A stretch of DNA of 64,000 bases from CAYFLR01 sp964343805 (GCA_964343805.1 CAYFLR010000011.1:79351-143350); one strand, 5' to 3'; shown: positions 44,313-52,853, counted from the stretch's first letter. Translations and numbers: made by a program. The notes: generated by a model not told the origin, from the sequence alone.

Positions 44313-45380
44313 TCAGTTAAATTGGGAGAATTTGAGACTGGAGTCATTGATTGCCTTTCTCACATTATGATCCGCATCACCGATGCTAAGGAGTTCTGTG
44401 AAGGTACAGATGGTGTCTTTTTCATAATGACCTCCCGTCTCTACTTTTACCCGCATGGTGCAGGGAAAATCTCCCAATAAACTACCCTCAGTCGCACTGG
44501 AAAAGGCATGAATGACTGTTGGAGGAAGATCATCCGAGGTACGGGTCTCGGTAATACTCATCAAAGTGCGAAGAGGTTCAGTTACACTGACCCCATCTTG
44601 GATAAAAGTTAATTGTTCAATCTCATATCCAGTATCATGTTCTCCTCCTTGCAAATGACCTATTTCATGAGCAAGAGTGATAAGAGAGGTGAATCCATAA
44701 TAGGTATACTGTGCCATAGCAGTGGTGGCACTGGCATTTATTTCCACAGCGCCGTTGACGATATTGCTATCACCGAAACCTCGCCAATAGATGATGATGT
44801 CCGCTTTGTAGGCATCTCGCAAACCATACATTAGATCAATCATACTCTGCTGACTCGCCGAGAGAGGGATTCGCTCTACATTCATATAGGCTTTTAGAAA
44901 ATCATCTTTCCAATCTTCCTGAATGTGGCAAAAGTCGATGGTTTGATGATGGACCACTTTGATAGTTTGATTGATTCCTGCCTTTTCATAGAGCGTGTTT
45001 AATCGCCCAATCTGCCAAGTAATGTACTCATCGAGAGTGGCTAAACTTTCGGGGTTGGCTTTCGCATTACTTTTGGCCAAACCAAAATGAGCTTCGGCTT
45101 CATCGGGATGCAAAATTATGGCTGTTATTTCGTAGGGAGCTCCTTCCGGGCTAGTATGAAGTTCTATTGTTTCAGCATCTGGTAGAGTGGTGCCGGTGGA
45201 GCATTTTGCTGAACTCGTGGCTATGGTTGTAGACCCGGTGGTTCCAGTGCTGGTGGAGGAGGAACTGCTGTTATCGTTTTCCTCCTCGGTAGTGTCTTCT
45301 TCTTCCCAGGGGATTCGTTCGCAGTTGATATTTATGGTCAAAACAAAGATTGATAAAAAGAAGAAGGTGATGATTTTCAT
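44313..45380 (-). CDS. Lipoprotein with metzincin-type zinc protease motif
   Basis: A ~355-aa protein. Signal peptide MKIITFFFLSIFVLTININC with lipobox Cys20 (ATG 45380; a longer start at 45395 adds MRESI), then an acidic Ser/Thr linker (EEEDTTEEENDNSSSSSTST). The core contains TLAHEIGHLQGGEHD, matching HExxHxxGxxHD of metzincins. It has Cys pairs (CHI, FPCTM, DTICTF). It probably hydrolyses protein at the cell surface; the substrate is unknown. It resembles M12/M72-like peptidyl-Asp metallopeptidases only at motif level. Confidence 0.78.
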   Translation of the reverse strand: MKIITFFFLSIFVLTININCERIPWEEEDTTEEENDNSSSSSTSTGTTGSTTIATSSAKCSTGTTLPDAETIELHTSPEGAPYEITAIILHPDEAEAHFGLAKSNAKANPESLATLDEYITWQIGRLNTLYEKAGINQTIKVVHHQTIDFCHIQEDWKDDFLKAYMNVERIPLSASQQSMIDLMYGLRDAYKADIIIYWRGFGDSNIVNGAVEINASATTAMAQYTYYGFTSLITLAHEIGHLQGGEHDTGYEIEQLTFIQDGVSVTEPLRTLMSITETRTSDDLPPTVIHAFSSATEGSLLGDFPCTMRVKVETGGHYEKDTICTFTELLSIGDADHNVRKAINDSSLKFSQFN

Positions 45381-45480
45381 AATGGATTCTCTCATATGGG
45401 GTCATGTAATTTTCTATAAGTATACCATAAGTAATAAACAAACCTCTCTTTTAAGGTCAGGGTTGTGTTAGAATAGATAT

Positions 45481-46652
45481 ATGAAAATGCTCAGTATGAC
45501 ACTCTTATTCATCTTCTTACCAGATGCAGCTTGGACTCAGAATTTTTGTGATCCTTTAACAGCAAACAAAAGTAGATTTGCACGATCTGTTAAACCCTTA
45601 GATCAAACTGAATCCTTTATTGGTTACCTATCTAGCCTGTTACAAAATGGTATTTTGACCCCGGTTCATTTAGAGATTCTACTAAAAGGGCTTAAAAAAA
45701 ATGAAATAAAAAACCCCATCACTCTGAGAGAAGGGCAGATCGATGGAGCGATGAACAATCATCGTGAAGGGATAGAAATTTTTCTTAAAAAAAGTGAGCA
45801 GATAGATTTGTATAAACTGGATCATTGGATCCGTTCTCGCTTGGGGAAAGAAAAAAAGGAAAAGAAAGAGAAGCAACGAGCCAAAAGTAAGACCACCCAC
45901 ATTTTTAAAAGAGCCTGGTTTATCAAAATTAAGCCCGGTAAATTTACCATGGGGAATGATGTAAAAAAGAGTAACCATCTCGGAGAAAAGTTTGAGGCAG
46001 AGGTAACAGAACCTTTTATGGTGGCAGATACCGAAGTGACTCAATTTCAGTTTGCCTCCATCATGGGCTTTAACCCTTCTGAGTTTAGCACTGGACCCAA
46101 TGGTCTCCTGGTTAAAATCAAAGGGAAAGCCATTCAAATGCAGCCGGATAATCCGGTGGAACAGGTGCTCTATCGAGAGGCCTGGGAGTTTATCCATCGC
46201 CTCAATGAACTGTCTAAGAAAAATGATCCGCTTATTTACCAGGTTTTACATGAACATATCCCTGGAACTGTTTACCGTCTTCCCACCGAAGTTGAATGGG
46301 AATATGTGGCCAGAAATTTGGGTACTGCAAAGGAAGACTACTTCTATGGGAATGATCCTGCTCTCCTTAGTGAATATGCCTGGTTTGGGAAATTGCCAAA
46401 AAGAAGCCTTTTTTAATTGAGGGACAAGAAATTTGGGATCTCTATGGAAATGTTCAGGAGTGGACCATGAGCCCTTGGATTAGTAAGGAGTACAAACAAG
46501 AAGATTGGCAGCATAATAAATATGTAACCCGAGGGGGAGGGGCGGATAATCCTGATTATATGTGCTCTTCCTACTACCGTCTAAGTTCTATTGATGGATC
46601 CAATCGTGACTATTGGACGGGGATTCGGTTGTTTGCCGATCTTCCTGAATAA
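45481..46652 (+). pseudogene. Exported formylglycine-generating-enzyme (SUMF1)-like protein, frameshifted
   Basis: Signal peptide (MKMLSMTLLFIFLPDAAWT), a ~130-aa charged region, then an FGE-sulfatase domain (KPGKFTMGNDVKK, VADTEVTQFQFASIMGFNPSEF, YRLPTEVEWEYVARN). The frame stops at 46416 after YAWFGKLPKRSLF, but the remainder (LYGNVQEWTMSPW, RGGGADN, TGIRLFADLPE) continues in another frame to 46652. One extra T in the T6 run at 46409-46414 would restore a full-length protein, so this is either a real frameshift or a homopolymer error. Such domains often lack catalysis and bind ligands. Confidence 0.75.
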
Positions 46653-46672
46653 TTTTTTAATAGGAGATGAAA

Positions 46673-47278
46673 ATGAAGTGGGTTCAAACTTTCTTAATTA
46701 AAATTCCGAGTCGAGTTTTGTTAGTCTATTTACTATTAATTATTAATCCTTCCTTCTTTTTTAGTTGTGGCACCAGCGAAGAAGAAGTTGAAAAACCATG
46801 GCTTACCCAAAGTGATATGGAAAAAATGGTTATGAAGTTTGTTAAAAAGGAGATACAGCCCCTTACTCTCAGTTCAGGAACCTATAACTTTAAATTTGTT
46901 TTGGAGAACTCTAAGTCCACTGCCCACTTTAAACCAAGTGAATTTGGTTCAATTGAAAGTCATGCTTTTGCCTGTGGGGGGGAGACTTACACCATGACGG
47001 CTCAGGCTTGTCTAAAAATATATACCATCAAATTTGATGGGAGACTGAGCGTCACTCGCACTGCTTTAAGTGGCGCTGAAAATCAAAATAGTAATGACGT
47101 CGATGTGGAAGAACTTCTCAACACCAAAGTGAATGGAACCCTGACTAACGTGGATGGTGTCTATCTTGAGTTTAAAGAAGGTGGAGTTTCGATTCATGAT
47201 TATGATAATGAAGTCACTGGCTTTTCTTTTAATAAGGGAAAAGAGGGGGAAATCGATTTTCGTAAAGAGGGAACCTAA
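46673..47278 (+). CDS. Predicted lipoprotein
   Basis: A ~201-aa protein. The ATG at 46673 is preferred over 46667 because AGGAG then sits at the right distance. A long hydrophobic signal (RVLLVYLLLIINPSFFFSC) ends in a lipobox Cys near residue 33. The mature part is beta-rich and acidic, with a CGGETYTMTAQAC loop. No family is recognised. It is downstream of the FGE-like gene by ~20 bp, so probably the same transcript. Confidence 0.72.
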   Translation: MKWVQTFLIKIPSRVLLVYLLLIINPSFFFSCGTSEEEVEKPWLTQSDMEKMVMKFVKKEIQPLTLSSGTYNFKFVLENSKSTAHFKPSEFGSIESHAFACGGETYTMTAQACLKIYTIKFDGRLSVTRTALSGAENQNSNDVDVEELLNTKVNGTLTNVDGVYLEFKEGGVSIHDYDNEVTGFSFNKGKEGEIDFRKEGT

Positions 47279-47381
47279 GAGGTTACTACTGAAGTGTTTT
47301 ATGCTTGGATCCTATACGGCAAATTCCTCTATCACTATCCATTGATTCTTTAAAATGGGTTAAAAAATTGATGTTTTTGTA

Positions 47382-47404
47382 AATCTACGCAACTATCGTA
47401 GATT
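47382..47404. other. Stem-loop in an intergenic region
   Basis: AATCTACG (47382-47389) pairs perfectly with CGTAGATT (47397-47404) around a 7-nt loop, in the ~280-bp stretch between two lipoprotein genes. There is no T tract. I see nothing else in that stretch. Confidence 0.5.
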
Positions 47405-47558
47405 CGATAGATTTGACAGAAATGTCCCAACCCTCTCTCTTCTTACGGACTAATTTTTCTAACAGCCTAAAATGATTCTTTAAATATGAATGGTACAGGA
47501 ATTGCTTTTACTAGGGCTATCCGAATGTGGCGTAAGCTAAACAAGTTAGGACAGTAAA

Positions 47559-47834
47559 GTGAAAGCAGCTAGATTTTATAAACTATTAATCAGTATAAGT
47601 GGGTTGGCGTTGGCCCTTCTGCTCACATCCTGTGGGTCAGAAAACTACTCCCAAGATGAATCATTTATAAGAACCGATCAAGAGGAAATACCGGAGGCAA
47701 AATCGGGTGAGACCCCTAAGTGGATACGTGAACTGGATGTGACAGATAAAAGGAGTGCTGTGAGGAAATTGGGGAGGAAGGTGGATCCGAGTCGAGTGAT
47801 TAAAAAAGAATGGAAGACCGGTAAGGCGGAGTAG
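47559..47834 (+). CDS. Small predicted lipoprotein
   Basis: A 91-aa protein from GTG at 47559. The signal peptide (FYKLLISISGLALALLLTSC) ends in a lipobox Cys. The mature ~65 residues are charged and polar (SENYSQDESFIRTDQEEIPE), ending in a basic tail (VIKKEWKTGKAE). The function is unknown. It lies immediately before the 61-bp repeat array of the second RAYT element. Confidence 0.62.
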   Translation: MKAARFYKLLISISGLALALLLTSCGSENYSQDESFIRTDQEEIPEAKSGETPKWIRELDVTDKRSAVRKLGRKVDPSRVIKKEWKTGKAE

Positions 47835-47851
47835 ATAAAGACTGTGAAGGT

Positions 47852-48019
47852 GGCCCGAAAAGTCTTTAATAAGCTATTAGCAGGGTTTGAGTCCGTTTTA
47901 GAGTATGAAAACGGCCCGAAAAGTCTTTAATAAGCTATTAGCAGGGTTTGAGTCCGTTTTAGGGTTAAAAAGCGGTCTGAAAAGTGTTTGATATTTTATT
48001 AACGGGTTCTGAGGCCGGC
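47852..48019. repeat. 61-bp tandem repeat array (A) at the 3' end of the second RAYT-like gene
   Basis: Units start at 47852, 47913 and 47974 (period 61). The first two are nearly identical (GGCCCGAAAAGTCTTTAATA...). The third is diverged and encodes the RAYT C-terminal tail. Read on the minus strand, unit 2 encodes SNPANSLLKTFRAVF, matching the gene's own SEPVNKISNTFQTAF, so the array arose by repeated duplication of the gene 3' end. Confidence 0.85.
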
Positions 48020-48795
48020 CTATGCGGCTTGCTGTCTATTTGGTATGTTCCGCTTATTTGTCTAATTCTGAGTTGGCCCATCACTGCCTTTAACAGAGTT
48101 GGATCCGGTTGGTGGGATTTGAGTCTTCTTACCGAACGGGGAGAAATATTCAACCACTCTGCTAAGGTAGAGTTCGGTATTTTACTTTCTGCAATGTGAA
48201 TGGCTGCTGTTCTTGCTGCCATAGATTTCTTACATTTTTTATCAAGCCTGTGAATCCCCACTGCTGCAGTAGTAGCCTGAGGAAGGGGAGTTAAGTCCGT
48301 TATTTCTGCATGCAGATCAAGCTTTGCTAAAGAGGGTAGATCACTTTTTTTTATGCGAGGTAGGTATTGGGAAAGAGTGTTTGGTAGAGGTTTGGGAAGG
48401 ACCCGTAACCCGAGAATATCAGGAATAATACTTCCTTCGTAAAAAGGATCACTATTCACTCCATGATGTTCATTTTGATCCAGAATGTAAAAGAAGGTGT
48501 TAATGAGATGCTGTTGGTTATGGATGGGTTTGATGTAGACCGGATTGAAACTCACATCTAGTTTAAGACGTTTTTTTAACACCATCTCTAGAACTCTGGC
48601 AAGTTCTCCCGAGGTTGATTTGTCATGAGCCACCAGTAAGTGAAGATGAGTGTCCGCCAGTCGCCAAGACAATATATTTTTTGGGTAGATAAGTTTGTTG
48701 ATGGTCTGAATTACAATTTGCCGTTGGCTTGGATTGGTGGCAATTACTCTATTATCTTGGAGTCTAATAACTAAGTGATGGGCAAACGAACTTAT
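47965..48795 (-). CDS. RAYT-like HUH/Y1 transposase, second copy, apparent AUA start
   Basis: A 276-aa protein. HUH motif is DTHLHLLVA (~49-57) and the candidate Tyr is in NTFFYILDQN. A C-terminal WLNISPRSVRRLK may be a helix-turn-helix, and a tail (SEPVNKISNTFQTAF) is absent from the copy at 33762-34514. ATA at 48793-48795 is 5 nt after AGGAGG, and an in-frame TAG overlaps that Shine-Dalgarno. The N-terminal ISSFAHHLVIRLQDNRVI is conserved with the first copy mainly through synonymous changes, so it is translated. The first standard start codon would be TTG at 48670-48672. Confidence 0.7.
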   Translation of the reverse strand: MSSFAHHLVIRLQDNRVIATNPSQRQIVIQTINKLIYPKNILSWRLADTHLHLLVAHDKSTSGELARVLEMVLKKRLKLDVSFNPVYIKPIHNQQHLINTFFYILDQNEHHGVNSDPFYEGSIIPDILGLRVLPKPLPNTLSQYLPRIKKSDLPSLAKLDLHAEITDLTPLPQATTAAVGIHRLDKKCKKSMAARTAAIHIAESKIPNSTLAEWLNISPRSVRRLKSHQPDPTLLKAVMGQLRIRQISGTYQIDSKPHRPASEPVNKISNTFQTAF

Positions 48796-48938
48796 ACGTA
48801 CCTCCTAGGTGATTGATTTACCTCGGTAGAGGAGATATCTGAGGGAGTGTAGTTATCCTAATCTTCTATCCTAGGCAAGTAAAAACATGAAGAGTGGTGA
48901 CATTTTTTTTGGATTTTGGTTCAGCTTGTATTTAAGGT

Positions 48939-49107
48939 GGCCTGAGAGTGGTTTAATATTTTATCAACGCAGTCTGAGTCCGTTTTAGAGTATGAAAACG
49001 GCCCGAGAAGTCTTTAATAAGCTATTAGCAGAGTTTGAGTCCGTTTTAGGGTTAAAAAGCGGCCTGAAAAGTGTTTGATATTTTATTAATGGGTTCTGGG
49101 GCCGGCC
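48939..49107. repeat. 61-bp tandem repeat array (B)
   Basis: Units start at 48939, 49000 and 49061 (period 61) and match array A in sequence and order. The array lies 1087 bp from array A and forms the 3' end of the deleted third RAYT copy. The 48796-48938 stretch before it shows only the RAYT 5' flank (a small AGATATCT palindrome near 48833) and no gene. Confidence 0.85.
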
Positions 49108-49408
49108 TATGCTGCTTGCTGTCTATTTGGTTTGTTCCGCTTATTTGTCTAATTCTGAGTTGGCCCATCACCCCGGATGGGCAGTTGAAAAGCGGCCACT
49201 TATGGGCACTCAAAACCGGCCAGAGACAAGACAGTATATTTTTGGGGTAGATGAGTTTGTTGATGGTCTGAACTACAATTTGCCGTTGGCTAGGATTGGT
49301 GGCAATTACTCTATTATCTTGGAGTCTAATAACTAAGTGATGGGCAAACGAACTTATACGTACCTCCTGGGTGATTGATTTACCTTGGTAGAGGAGATCT
49401 CTGAGGGA
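49061..49408 (-). pseudogene. Internally deleted RAYT copy
   Basis: 49061-49172 is nearly identical to the 3' end of the RAYT gene at 47974-48085, and ~49204-49408 matches its 5' end and leader, including AGGAGG-5 nt-ATA. About 580 bp of the middle, including the HUH motif and tyrosine, are replaced by a ~50-bp filler (49173-49203 region) that contains two related ATGGGCA...CGGCCA units. It encodes no functional transposase but could move in trans, like a MITE. Confidence 0.75.
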
Positions 49409-49483
49409 ACCTCACCATACAGAGCTTTCATTTGCAGATGGTCCGAAATTTGGGTGAGCGACTTTTTTAGTAATTTTAATATA

Positions 49484-49933
49484 TTAACTAAGTTTACTCC
49501 TCAACTGTAGGAATAACTTTTTAATAAATTTGAAAAGAAAAGGCAGCAACACAAAGTAGACCAAGTAGCCTAAAACAAAACTAAGAATTGGTTGATAGGG
49601 TATTTCTTTATAAGAACTACCAAATAAAAAAAGATCGAACTGAGCGAAAATATAACTGAGAGGCAGTCCCGGCAGTATTCCAATTAGAACGGTCATTACA
49701 AAATCGCCCTTGGTAAAAGGATCCTGGAAGTAGAAATAGTAACTGCCACAGATACAAAAGAAGGAAAAACATAAATAAAGACTCTTCAAAAGGCCGAGTC
49801 TTTTTATATAATATGCAATTCTATTATTCTTTTTTACTTCTTTATGAAGCTTTTTATATGTAACTGGAATTTTTTTATTTCTTTCTAAAGAAGAACCTGT
49901 TGNNNNNNNNNNATTATTCTTTTTTACTTTCAT
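49484..49933 (-). CDS. Small membrane protein beside the Rhs tip, possible immunity protein (gap inside)
   Basis: A ~148-aa protein with three to four hydrophobic segments (LYLCFSFFCICGSYYFYF, FVMTVLIGILPGLPLSYIFAQF, PILSFVLGYLVYFVLLPFLFKF) and a basic N-terminus (NKKIPVTYKKLHKEVKKNN). ATG at 49933 is suggested; the 10-N gap at 49903-49912 lies near the N-terminus, so the true start is uncertain. Genes directly after Rhs C-terminal toxins usually encode immunity proteins, and position alone suggests that here. No family is recognised. Confidence 0.5.
   Translation of the reverse strand: MKVKKNNXXXXTGSSLERNKKIPVTYKKLHKEVKKNNRIAYYIKRLGLLKSLYLCFSFFCICGSYYFYFQDPFTKGDFVMTVLIGILPGLPLSYIFAQFDLFLFGSSYKEIPYQPILSFVLGYLVYFVLLPFLFKFIKKLFLQLRSKLS
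49903..49912. other. 10-N assembly gap between the Rhs tip and the membrane protein gene
   Basis: Ten Ns. An 18-bp stretch (ATTATTCTTTTTTACTT) appears both just right of the gap (49913) and at 49825, about 90 bp away, which may have caused the assembly break. Confidence 0.95.
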
Positions 49934-51020
49934 TATAAATCGGTTTCTCCTCCTGATATGATTCAAAATTTGTTTCCTTATTTATTGCGTAGCCATCCAG
50001 ATACGGGGGGTCATAGCTATCAAGTTGTTTAGCAGTACTTCTATCTGCATGGTCAATAATACCTCGACTCACTGAGTGACAATTGCCAGAGGTCATTCCA
50101 TTATCTCCACCAAAAAGTTTATAATCTCTTTTGCTACTAATATGATTTACAAAATACTCACCGGACTTGATGACTCTATTATCCCATTCCTTTTGTGACA
50201 TGCCATCGGGAGGTTTAATTTCGATGGAAGAGGTGAACTTTTGATTAAGCTCTTTTTGTTCCAGTTCTGCAAGAGTTTTACTAAAGGAGTAGGTTTTCAC
50301 TGCAAGTTTTCCTCCTGAATCAAATCCTTCAAATCGAACAATATTATCTCCATTTCCTCTATCAACCTCAATATAAGTATGGGCAGCAATAAAATACCCA
50401 TTTACAGGTCTAGATTTAACAAACACCTTTTGCCCACTCGGATCCCAAAAATTAACCGGATCATTCCTCGCATAGCTATACAAATTTCCCTCAATCGGCG
50501 ATTCTAAAACCTTCCCCGGATGCTGCAGCATATATAAATCCGGCGAAATAAACCGTCCGATCTGAGGATCATAAAAACGGGTTTTCATTTGATAAAGCTG
50601 ACTCGCTTCATTAAAAAGCGAACCTGCAAATCCAAAATGATTGCCCTTTAAGGCATTTGATCTTTGGGAGAGCTGGCCAAATGCTTGGTAATCATAATAT
50701 TTGACTACTTTACCATCTTCAGTCACTTCCATTCGAGGAGATGATAAATGATCTAAGAGTAGGAAATTAACCGGGGATTTGCCACTTTTTTTGGCAAATC
50801 TTTGGTCACCTATAAAGTAATAATGGATAGGCTCTTGCTGTTCATGGTTGTACTGAAAGTATTTATTTAATCTGGTGGTGGTTTTCACTTTCCCATCTTG
50901 AATAGCTATAGACCTAAATAAATTACCATCCTTCTGGTAAAGATACTGAAGCTTATCACCCCTATGATTGACCATGAAGTCTTTTATAGCCCAATTCCCT
51001 CTGCACAGATGTATAGTCAT
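49914..51020 (-). CDS. Orphan Rhs C-terminal tip with putative papain-like toxin domain
   Basis: A 368-aa protein. Residues ~1-170 are the last YD-type repeats and the Rhs core end: LLDHLSSPRMEVTEDGKVV, FYDPQIGRFISPDLYM and NLYSYARNDPVNFWDPSG. The variable C-terminal ~190 residues have AAHTYIEVDRG and later TSGNCHSVSRGIIDHA, a His-then-Cys order like circularly permuted NlpC/P60 or LRAT folds, so a hydrolase toxin is plausible. The large Rhs N-terminal part is missing. Its ATG overlaps the wlbB stop codon (ATGA). No secretion signal is present. Confidence 0.75.
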   Translation of the reverse strand: MTIHLCRGNWAIKDFMVNHRGDKLQYLYQKDGNLFRSIAIQDGKVKTTTRLNKYFQYNHEQQEPIHYYFIGDQRFAKKSGKSPVNFLLLDHLSSPRMEVTEDGKVVKYYDYQAFGQLSQRSNALKGNHFGFAGSLFNEASQLYQMKTRFYDPQIGRFISPDLYMLQHPGKVLESPIEGNLYSYARNDPVNFWDPSGQKVFVKSRPVNGYFIAAHTYIEVDRGNGDNIVRFEGFDSGGKLAVKTYSFSKTLAELEQKELNQKFTSSIEIKPPDGMSQKEWDNRVIKSGEYFVNHISSKRDYKLFGGDNGMTSGNCHSVSRGIIDHADRSTAKQLDSYDPPYLDGYAINKETNFESYQEEKPIYNESKKE

Positions 51021-51598
51021 AGAGATTGATCTATTGTTATGAGTTCTCTATTTTTAAAACTGTACTTTTTAGAGCATTCAGAGCATGAAATCTCCTCAGA
51101 ATCCACATCCAATTTAACTCCACATTCACACATCCACCCCGTCACTTTACCAGGCACCCCCGTCACTAAAGCATAATCAGGAACATCCTTGGTTATGACA
51201 CTCCCTGCACCAATCAGGCAATGTTTACCTAAGGTTATTCCACAAACAATAGTGGCATTGGCACCAATAGTAGCCCCTTCCTTGACAAGGGTGTCTTTAA
51301 ATTCATGTTTACGTGAAACAGTGCTGCGTGGATTAATCACATTGGTAAAAACACAGGATGGGCCACAAAAAACTCCATCTTCGAGAGTGACCCCTTCATA
51401 GACCGAGACGTTATTTTGAATTTTTACATCGTTACCAATCTTGACTCCACGACCTACACAAACATTTTGACCCAGGTTGCAATTCTCTCCAATGGTGGCA
51501 TCGGGGAGTACATGACTGAAAAGCCAAATCTTAGTTCCGTGGCCGATGGTTACGTTTTCATCTATCACTGAGGTCTCATGAACAAAGTAATCACCCAT
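51017..51598 (-). CDS. wlbB: WlbB/WbpD-type UDP-GlcNAc3NA N-acetyltransferase (hexapeptide repeat)
   Basis: A 193-aa left-handed beta-helix acetyltransferase. YFVHETSVIDENVTIGHGTK, NLGQNVCVGRGVKIGNDVKI, FCGPSCVFTNVINPRS and GATIGANATIVCGITLGKH are close to WlbB/WbpD, which acetylates C3 of UDP-GlcNAc3NA with acetyl-CoA. The C-terminus adds a Cys-rich tail (WMCECGVKL...ISCSECSKKYSF) that may bind zinc. It is encoded divergently from the WecB/WbpI-like gene, with ~113 bp between. Confidence 0.92.
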   Translation of the reverse strand: MGDYFVHETSVIDENVTIGHGTKIWLFSHVLPDATIGENCNLGQNVCVGRGVKIGNDVKIQNNVSVYEGVTLEDGVFCGPSCVFTNVINPRSTVSRKHEFKDTLVKEGATIGANATIVCGITLGKHCLIGAGSVITKDVPDYALVTGVPGKVTGWMCECGVKLDVDSEEISCSECSKKYSFKNRELITIDQSL

Positions 51599-51711
51599 TT
51601 TTTTTCCTTTAAAATAGATTGTTGATGCATTCTTTATTTATCATAAAAAAGGGAGAGTTCAACCCTGCTTTCTCCTTGCACCCTATTTAAATAAATGCTT
51701 ATCTATAGCCC

Positions 51712-52845
51712 ATGAAAAAAGTACTAATCGTAGCCGGAGCACGGCCCAATTTTATGAAGATCGCCCCTATTTTTAGGGCTTTAGAAAACAGCAGTCAGCT
51801 AGAAGGCATTCTGGTTCATACCGGTCAACATTATGACCAGAACATGTCGGCTAATTTTTTCAGTGATCTGGGAATTAAAAAACCGGATATAAATCTGGAG
51901 GTAGGTTCTGGGTCCCATGCCGAGCAAACAGCCAAAATTATGATCGCCTTTGAAAAGGTCTGTCTAGAGCAGAAGCCTGATATGGTTTTAGTAGTGGGAG
52001 ACGTTAATTCTACAGTGGCCACGGGCCTTGTTGCTAAGAAGCTACAGATTCCCCTCAGTCATGTGGAGGCAGGACTCCGCTCTGGTGATCGAAATATGCC
52101 AGAAGAGATTAACAGGTTGGCCACTGATGCCATCACAGATCTGTTTTTTACCACAGAGAAAAATGGCACTGAAAATCTTTTAAGTGAAGGGGTCTCTCAA
52201 GATAAAGTCCACTTTGTGGGGCATGTTATGATTGATAATCTCTTTTATCAAAAAGAGAAAATTAAGAGTGCAGGGGTCTCTGAATTCTCTAAAAAACTCA
52301 AAGAGATGTTACCTGCTAAATACATATGTATGACACTTCACCGACCTTCAAATGTGGACTCCCAAAATCTTCTCACCCAAATTATGAGTAAGGTAGAGTC
52401 ATTAGCGAGCCATGCTCCCATTTTATTTCCGTGTCATCCGAGAACTCGGCAGAAACTAGAGCAATTTGGTTTAGATAAGAATCTGAAGATCATAAACGAT
52501 AAACCAGAGCCTATGGAAAAAGGTGTCTATTTGACCGGTCCTATGGGCTATAATGATTTCTTAAATATTTGGCAAGACACGGCACTTCTCATAACAGATA
52601 GTGGTGGAATGCAAGAAGAGACCACGGCTCTTAAGATCCCCTGTGTCACCTTAAGAGACTCAACTGAAAGACCTATTACCTGTGAAGTCGGCTCTAACAT
52701 TCTCATTCCAGATAATTATGATCAGCTCGATAATCTTATTCCAGATGCGTTAGCTGGGAAATGGAAAGAGAGCCGGATTCCTGATTTATGGGATGGTAAA
52801 GCCAGTGAGCGGATCGTTCAAATCCTCGATCAATTTCTGAATTAA
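51712..52845 (+). CDS. UDP-N-acetylglucosamine 2-epimerase family (WecB/WbpI-like)
   Basis: A 377-aa non-hydrolysing epimerase. VAGARPNFMKIAPIFRAL, HTGQHYDQNMS, HVEAGLRSGDRNMPEEINR and LITDSGGMQEETTAL are diagnostic. In the presence of WlbA and WlbB it probably acts as WbpI, epimerising UDP-GlcNAc3NAcA to UDP-ManNAc3NAcA, but a WecB activity on UDP-GlcNAc cannot be excluded from motifs. There is little leader (ATG at 51712, no clear Shine-Dalgarno, TATCTATAG just upstream), suggesting a near-leaderless mRNA. Confidence 0.9.
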   Translation: MKKVLIVAGARPNFMKIAPIFRALENSSQLEGILVHTGQHYDQNMSANFFSDLGIKKPDINLEVGSGSHAEQTAKIMIAFEKVCLEQKPDMVLVVGDVNSTVATGLVAKKLQIPLSHVEAGLRSGDRNMPEEINRLATDAITDLFFTTEKNGTENLLSEGVSQDKVHFVGHVMIDNLFYQKEKIKSAGVSEFSKKLKEMLPAKYICMTLHRPSNVDSQNLLTQIMSKVESLASHAPILFPCHPRTRQKLEQFGLDKNLKIINDKPEPMEKGVYLTGPMGYNDFLNIWQDTALLITDSGGMQEETTALKIPCVTLRDSTERPITCEVGSNILIPDNYDQLDNLIPDALAGKWKESRIPDLWDGKASERIVQILDQFLN

Positions 52846-52853
52846 CAAATGGC

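Noticed and set aside
46395..46420. Programmed -1 ribosomal frameshift in the FGE-like gene
   Set aside because: The codons CTT TTT TAA do not form a standard X-XXY-YYZ slippery heptamer and I see no downstream pseudoknot. A homopolymer indel is simpler.
47852..49107. CRISPR array
   Set aside because: The 61-bp units are tandem without variable spacers, and they align with the transposase 3' end. No cas genes are present.
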